Shown: positions 58,966 to 64,000 of the stretch, piece by piece
Position numbering within the stretch: the first letter of the stretch is position 1
How the letters are laid out: the number at the start of each line of letters is the position of its first letter
NCBI GenBank assembly: GCA_011033025.1
Contig: WFMF01000274.1
Location: 1-64,000, forward strand
Direction of reading: 5' to 3'
Length of the DNA: 64,000 nucleotides
DNA from: Beroe forskalii
Taxonomy: Eukaryota; Ctenophora; Nuda; Beroida; Beroidae
The notes under the pieces: generated by a model
The model's database searches: none
Seen by the model: only the letters and a program-made list of their open reading frames with translations
What the model was told of the DNA's origin: nothing
Made by a program: the position numbers and the translations under genes

Positions 58966-61900
58966 CTAATCCTTCCGAATGAACGAAAATGCTGTTTGCT
59001 GCCATTTCTTGAGAACTCCCTCCAAACGTTTCGTCTCGATGTCATTCAAAATTTCATGGTATCTCATTTTATTTGATATATCTGTCACTTTGCTATCCCA
59101 GGTCCCTAGTTCCAACTTTCGGGGTTATCAATTGTACTCGGTTATTAATGACTACCACTACAAGTACACAATGGTGTTCTTTAAGTGAAGGAGCTAATTA
59201 ACAAATTCATTAATCACCAATTTATGATTTTAATGTAATCAGTAGTAAGCTCTGATATTTTGGTCGCCGTGAAATCACGTTCCAATCATTTTTAGTGAAT
59301 GTTTGCTTCACTGGTTTAACTCCGCTCTGGGGGGCACCGCCCGTTTCCCCCGCTGGGGCGTTCCCCAGACCCGCACAGCACATGAGTGTCCTAGGACAGC
59401 TTGCCCTCCTCTCCTTCGGACAGGAAAACATATCCCTCGCCTCCCACCAACCCCTTCCGATTCTCCTCTTCCCTTCCTGTCCCCTTCCTTTCCCCCTCTC
59501 CCTCTAACCCCGTTACAGCTGTATTTTCAATTTTAATTGTACAATATGTAACGCGCGAAATGTCAATTGTCAAATTTCATAATTCATTCAGTCCAATTCG
59601 CACCAACTTTAATTCATGATTTCGTTGCAAACTGTTATCGAAACATAAATGGGTCCAGTGTCAGAGTACTTTATCTCTGTCGAGCTACACCCTTATACGA
59701 TCATTGCAAATTTATTCAAGGGAGCATAGATTGTTAATTGCAATGAATAATAAATTCGTAATTGCTATCATGAATATCGGTATGGATGACCGGTGGACTA
59801 CAATCAATTAATTGGAAGTTAAGGCTTTTATAAGACATAATTTGCAAAATGTCATTATTGTGGGTTTACAATGGGTGATTTGATGACGTAACTACTTCTT
59901 TATGCGTTCATAATAATGAATATGAATCTAATTTGCAGCTCTACATTCTAACGTTAAATTTTAACGTCAATTTCTAACGCTTTAACGATTCACTTGGATG
60001 GGGATAACCTGGTCTGTTTCTTGTAATTTCCAAGGTAAATTTTACTTTTACAGCGTTCATGATTGGTATTCCATGAGTTTGATGATAATTATTTTGAATT
60101 ATGCTCAATTACATTTGGGCCCCCCCACCCCCCATGGCCTTCATGCGGTTTGAATTAAACCATATCTAGGGATATCTCCTAGTTTCCCTTGAACCCTTGA
60201 ATAATGCAATGTTATACCAAGAAGATAATGGGGCCATTAAATCCAAGTAGAAGCTGCTTAGAGCTAATTCTACTGATTGACCTCTCCATCCTCTGATTTA
60301 CAGTAGGAGTTGGATCTGATGAATTTATTCAAAAGATCCTTCTTTAGCGTGCCTTACAAGTTCGGATTCCTTCAAAATGCTGCTCCTAGGTGGGTAACAT
60401 GGGGCACGAGATTATTCACGGTGATTACGAACCAAATCAGTTAAATTACCACAATTTCCTTGGGTTACGAAGCTATACTGTTATGATTATGATTTATTCA
60501 ACAACCTCTTATTCCCAACAAAGGATTTTAGATTATTTGCCCCACATGGCGAGAACAACCTACACTTCAACGTCACAAACTGTACATGTTAACCTATGAT
60601 AATGACGTCACTCTTAACTTGTTATGCTGCGTATAATAGATTCTCCTGTACCCTGTAATTATAGCCAATGTCTCCAGATCAGACTGGCGCTCTGGATCAC
60701 TAAAGCTTTTCTTATTCCTAAACAGCTCGCACAGACCATATTGTGCTAATAAATGATCTCATGAGATGAATAGGCGGTTAAGATGACGTCATTATCAGAG
60801 AGTAAAGTAGTAAGTTATGATGATGTAGTATAGTCTATTATTTGCGCACGGGGTTTACCTAGGCTGTTGTTAATGCTGCGAAGGAAAAATGTACGTTTTG
60901 AGTGATGGAATTATCAGGTTAAGCGTACGGAGTTGATGACCCAAACCGTGCCCATTTTGCTCTTGAACTTTAGGTGGTTTATTACAAAATGCAAGACCTT
61001 GCTCCCAAATGCTCATAATACATACTCCCAATAATTGCTTATGCCCTCTCAATCTCATATTCGGGCATATGCAAGATCGATGAATTATGTGATTTGGGAG
61101 GGTTGCGCTTTTGTAACAATCCCCAACGCGCAGGAATGGAGGCGTCTCACACTTGCAGTTTATGATTCTCTCATCAAGTATGATTCTCTCATCAAGAAGC
61201 CTTTGCTGCAAAGTTATTCTCTCATCAAGTAGGCCTTTGCTGCAAAGTGCGATAATCACTTCGCGATTTTATATCATAAATAGGCGAAGGTTTGCGCGTT
61301 CTGGTATAGCTGATTATTAAGTTTGTAACTTCCTTGCAATGGATTCCTAATTTTAGCACTCCATTCCCTTAATCGCATGCTGCTTTGAGGCGTATTAAAG
61401 TATCAAAGTTCTCTGGCTTTACTTAGAGTTAATAAACATGATGTTGCATTGGTAGAGAACTATGTTCATATTTATCATATTTTGAATTTTTCCATTTTCT
61501 TTTCCTCTTTTCCCGTATGTTTGTATGTTATACTCATCATGATCGTATACACTCGCGAATGACATCGTAACCACTCGGATCTTGTCTTCCGGTTGTGGCT
61601 GGTACTGCAACGCGAGTTGTGTGACTTGCTTGAAATGTCACGTGACACTTACAATGTCACGTGACAAGTAAGCGTGACAGGCAACGCGTTGTCACGGTAA
61701 CCAGAGCTGGGCAATATGACGATCGCAACCCAGCACCAAATCGATTTTAATTTCCAGTCTGTCCGATGAATGTCATGACACTTTTTTGTCATCATCGACA
61801 CCTACTTTGATTTTTGTCAAAGAATATGCGTGCGAAGGCTAACTTTCGGTTTTCTTGGATTTCTCAAAACTTTTCCGGCTGCCTATCGTTAAGACATCCT

Positions 61901-62815
61901 GGTTTATTCAGTTTTAGCTCGTTGGTCAAAAACTCCTCATTGGTCAAAAGCTATTGGCTGAGCTTCTCTCTACTTATTGTGCCATACTATACGTTTTTAA
62001 CTTTCTCAAGTAACTTTGATGTTTGTAATTACCAAAAGTTATGACCGCTTTCGCAGTTTTTGCCTTCATTCAGCCCTATAAAAGAATCACTTTCGTTTTA
62101 GCTCAAGCATAATAATTTTCGTTCTGCATAATATAACGTTGTTTGATTTCGTTTAACCTGCATTTACATCCCCCGAACTTTTAACAATCGTCCTTGGCTT
62201 TGATAAAACCTGCATCTTAAAAAGAGAGACTATTCAATCCCACCAACTTAAACATTGCGCTATGATGGTAGCGCCATCTTAACTTAACATTTTATATATG
62301 TTCTCATTCTCTTTCAGTCATCCATCTTAAACAGTAAACACTTCTCAGTGCTAGACTGAGAACTCTGCTTGCATCTCTGCCGGCGAGAAAGAAGCAGACA
62401 TTTTCCAGTTAGTTCCCATTCTCCCTAATCTCAGTGTTGACTGAGCAGACATTTTCCAGTTTGTTCCCATTCTCTACTCTCAGAGTTGACCTAAAACTTT
62501 GTCTCTTGATTGTCAATACAGTAATACCGGCGTCGTATAATATAAGCTCACCCAATGGTACATTTTTTAATTCTTCAGAGTTGATTCTTCAGAGTTGACT
62601 GCGTGCAATTTGACCGTAAACTCGCGCACTGATTTGAACCATTTTTAGTTCTACAGGCAAGCTTATAACACACTTCTGATATTGTCTGATCGCTCTTTTG
62701 TTCTTCAAATAGCCTTATTTTCCGGTGTATTATTTTACCTGAATCACCTTACCATTGTCTAGAAACTGTAGCTTGAGGAATCTAGACAGTACCTTCAGGA
62801 CATTTTCATCGGCGT
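58966..62815 (-). CDS. C-terminal exons of an unidentified gene
   Basis: Four minus-strand exons are phase-compatible: 62739-62815, 61553-61628, 60652-60745 and 58966-59092, ending at a TAG. They read ADENVLKVLSRFLKLQFLDN, then LALQYQPQPEDKIRVVTMSF, then YGLCELFRNKKSFSDPERQS, then VTDISNKMRYHEILNDIETK and KRLEGVLKKW. Composition is coding-like (charged helices, no low complexity). Donors are GTAAAA, GTGTAT and GTACAG; the acceptors TTCAAG, TATTAG and GGATAG are weak, which lowers confidence. There is no signal peptide or membrane segment in this part. I do not recognise the family. The N-terminal exons would be right of 62,815 or outside the window; an incoming phase-1 intron is required. Confidence 0.45.
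60767..60852. mobile_element. CRE-core-family MITE copy
   Basis: ATAGGCGGTTAAGATGACGT continues as CATTATCA, with a decayed right half (GATGATGTAG...TATTATTTGCGCACGG). Confidence 0.6.
61155..61248 (+). repeat. Short tandem repeats (ATTCTCTCATCAAG)
   Basis: Three copies of ATTCTCTCATCAAG and two of GCCTTTGCTGCAAAGT, inside an intron of the unidentified minus-strand gene. Confidence 0.85.
62390..62490 (+). repeat. ~60 bp tandem duplication
   Basis: GCAGACATTTTCCAGTTAGT at 62,395 recurs at 62,447 as GCAGACATTTTCCAGTTTGT, each followed by TCCCATTCTC and a CAGTGTTGAC/CAGAGTTGAC tail. Confidence 0.85.
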
Positions 62816-63111
62816 CTGTGATACATATAGACACTTGCTTTGCCAAGTAAAGCTAGACCCTCGCTCTACCAGGTAGAGACAACCCTTGCTCTACCAACTA
62901 CGGGTCTAAACCAGCTAGAAGAACTTAGACTGAATAATTCCACAGGGGAGCTAGCGATATATTCCACTTTCAGAAATGAGAACTTTAAGGAATCTAGATT
63001 TTTTATAAATTATAAAAGATATTGTTCGAATTCCATGTAATAATAGTTAGTTTGAGCTGAAGTCCTACCGGTAGTAACACCTCGAAAGCAAAGCAATTAT
63101 ATAACCTAATC

Positions 63112-63215
63112 GCCCCGCGCGCGAGAAATAGGCGGTTCAACGTCATCAACTCACTACATCACGCTATGATAATGACGTCATCTTACCCGCCTATTTCTCG
63201 TGCGCGGCGTTTAAT
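63112..63215. mobile_element. Best-preserved CRE-core palindromic MITE (~100 bp)
   Basis: CGCGCGCGAGAAATAGGCGG at the left and CCGCCTATTTCTCGTGCGCG at the right are inverted ends. Inside are GTCATCAACTCACTACATCA and GCTATGATAATGACGTCATC, with TGACGTCA at 63,173. There is no coding capacity. This is the reference copy for the fragments elsewhere in the window. Confidence 0.8.
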
Positions 63216-64000
63216 AGTTCCACGTGTTAATATTCTCAGTATTTGTCAGCACATTTCAGTGCCATATATAACTGCTCCTCGAAGCAAAGAAGTTTCACGA
63301 TGCTTATAAATAACTTTGCAAAGGTGAGAATTCCACCGAATATTCGACTTGACAGCACGCACAGTATATAATAGGTATGAAGTTTACACTTTGTTTGTCA
63401 CTGCATCGTGTCAATTTGTTAACTTCGTTCGGTCGTAAAATTTGTTAAAAACAAAATCTTGATTTTCAATAAAGTGCAGTATTCCGGATTTATGAAGATG
63501 AAATCATGAAACTTTTTACTCTGCTTTCGCAAGAAAATGAGCTGAAAATTTCATAATTTCGCGCCCGCGGTGTAATGGCGCGCGCAGAATTCTGGTTTCC
63601 AGTTTACAGAAGTGATGCAGGATCGGACTATACTTCAGTTTTCCAAGGCGGGTGGATTAAAAGGAGACATCATAGTTTGACATTAATCAACAAATTTATA
63701 ACAATATTGCATCCCACCTTTCAGCTGTCAGGCATAAAATTTACTATTATAATTAAATTTCCAATCAATGACATATTACAATTGATATAAATAATCTTAA
63801 TCCTTTGTGCTCACGTGCAGCAGGCGCTGTTGAGAAACGTTTAAATAAGCGGCAAATCCCGACAAATCATATATAATGATGAAAGTATGAAGGAAGAATA
63901 ACCTCCCCTGCCTTATACTTTCTTGACTGGCTTCCGAGCGAATTATTGTTGGCCAAATTGGCGCATACTTCATCATTGTTTATGGCATCGTGACAGTTCT
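63216..64000. other. Right edge, no gene assigned
   Basis: AT-rich with CG-rich islets at 63,560-63,590. A 71-codon frame at 63,575-63,790 has no recognisable domain or splice context. Confidence 0.35.

Noticed and set aside
1-64000. tRNA, rRNA and CRISPR features
   Set aside because: No credible tRNA A/B-box pair, rRNA segment or spaced direct-repeat array was seen by eye; the satellite has no unique spacers.

Overview
The window is nuclear DNA from a metazoan, most likely an intron-rich marine invertebrate; phylum is not resolvable by reading. The evidence is GT-AG introns of roughly 0.1 to 4 kb, classical animal gene families (a BACE-type aspartyl protease, phenylalanine hydroxylase, a secreted Cu/Zn SOD, mitochondrial BCKDHA, Ly6/uPAR domains, a C2H2 zinc-finger protein), a CR1/L2-like LINE and many short palindromic repeats. 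The gene models come from matching exon phases and family motifs by eye, without alignment software.

Layout. 1-4223 is a ~168 bp satellite that changes orientation near 1330 and becomes very noisy toward base 1. 5078-8293 (minus) holds seven exons of a beta-secretase-like protease, lacking the second catalytic lobe. 8.65-12.48 kb is a frameshifted LINE. 13.4-14.74 kb (minus) is a ten-finger C2H2 protein. 15.6-19.5 kb is repeat DNA, including a ~2.5 kb fold-back element around a GTCGA pentamer satellite. 20.35-29.31 kb (minus) is a complete 11-exon phenylalanine hydroxylase gene, and its 3.7 kb fourth intron contains a complete five-exon secreted SOD-like gene on the other strand (25,816-27,424). 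30-36.2 kb is gene-poor, with a MITE, tandem duplications and a reverse-transcriptase fragment. 36.33-40.39 kb (plus) is a complete 10-exon BCKDHA. 41.7-45.66 kb is a nest of inverted-repeat elements. 46.09-46.42 kb (minus) encodes a small single-pass membrane protein with a repeated tail cassette. 47.03-49.55 kb (minus) encodes three Ly6/uPAR domains and a membrane anchor, without its first exon. 54.2-55.9 kb and 58.3-62.8 kb (minus) contain phase-consistent exons of genes I could not name.

The genes do not form a pathway. PAH and BCKDHA both act in amino-acid catabolism, but nothing suggests co-regulation. Two themes stand out. Short tandem duplications cover splice sites in at least four genes (BACE-like, PAH, BCKDHA, LU protein), creating duplicate donors or acceptors. 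The CRE palindrome TGACGTCA occurs about 27 times, where fewer than one is expected by chance, mainly as the core of a short palindromic repeat; a second palindromic family carries paired CCAAT boxes.
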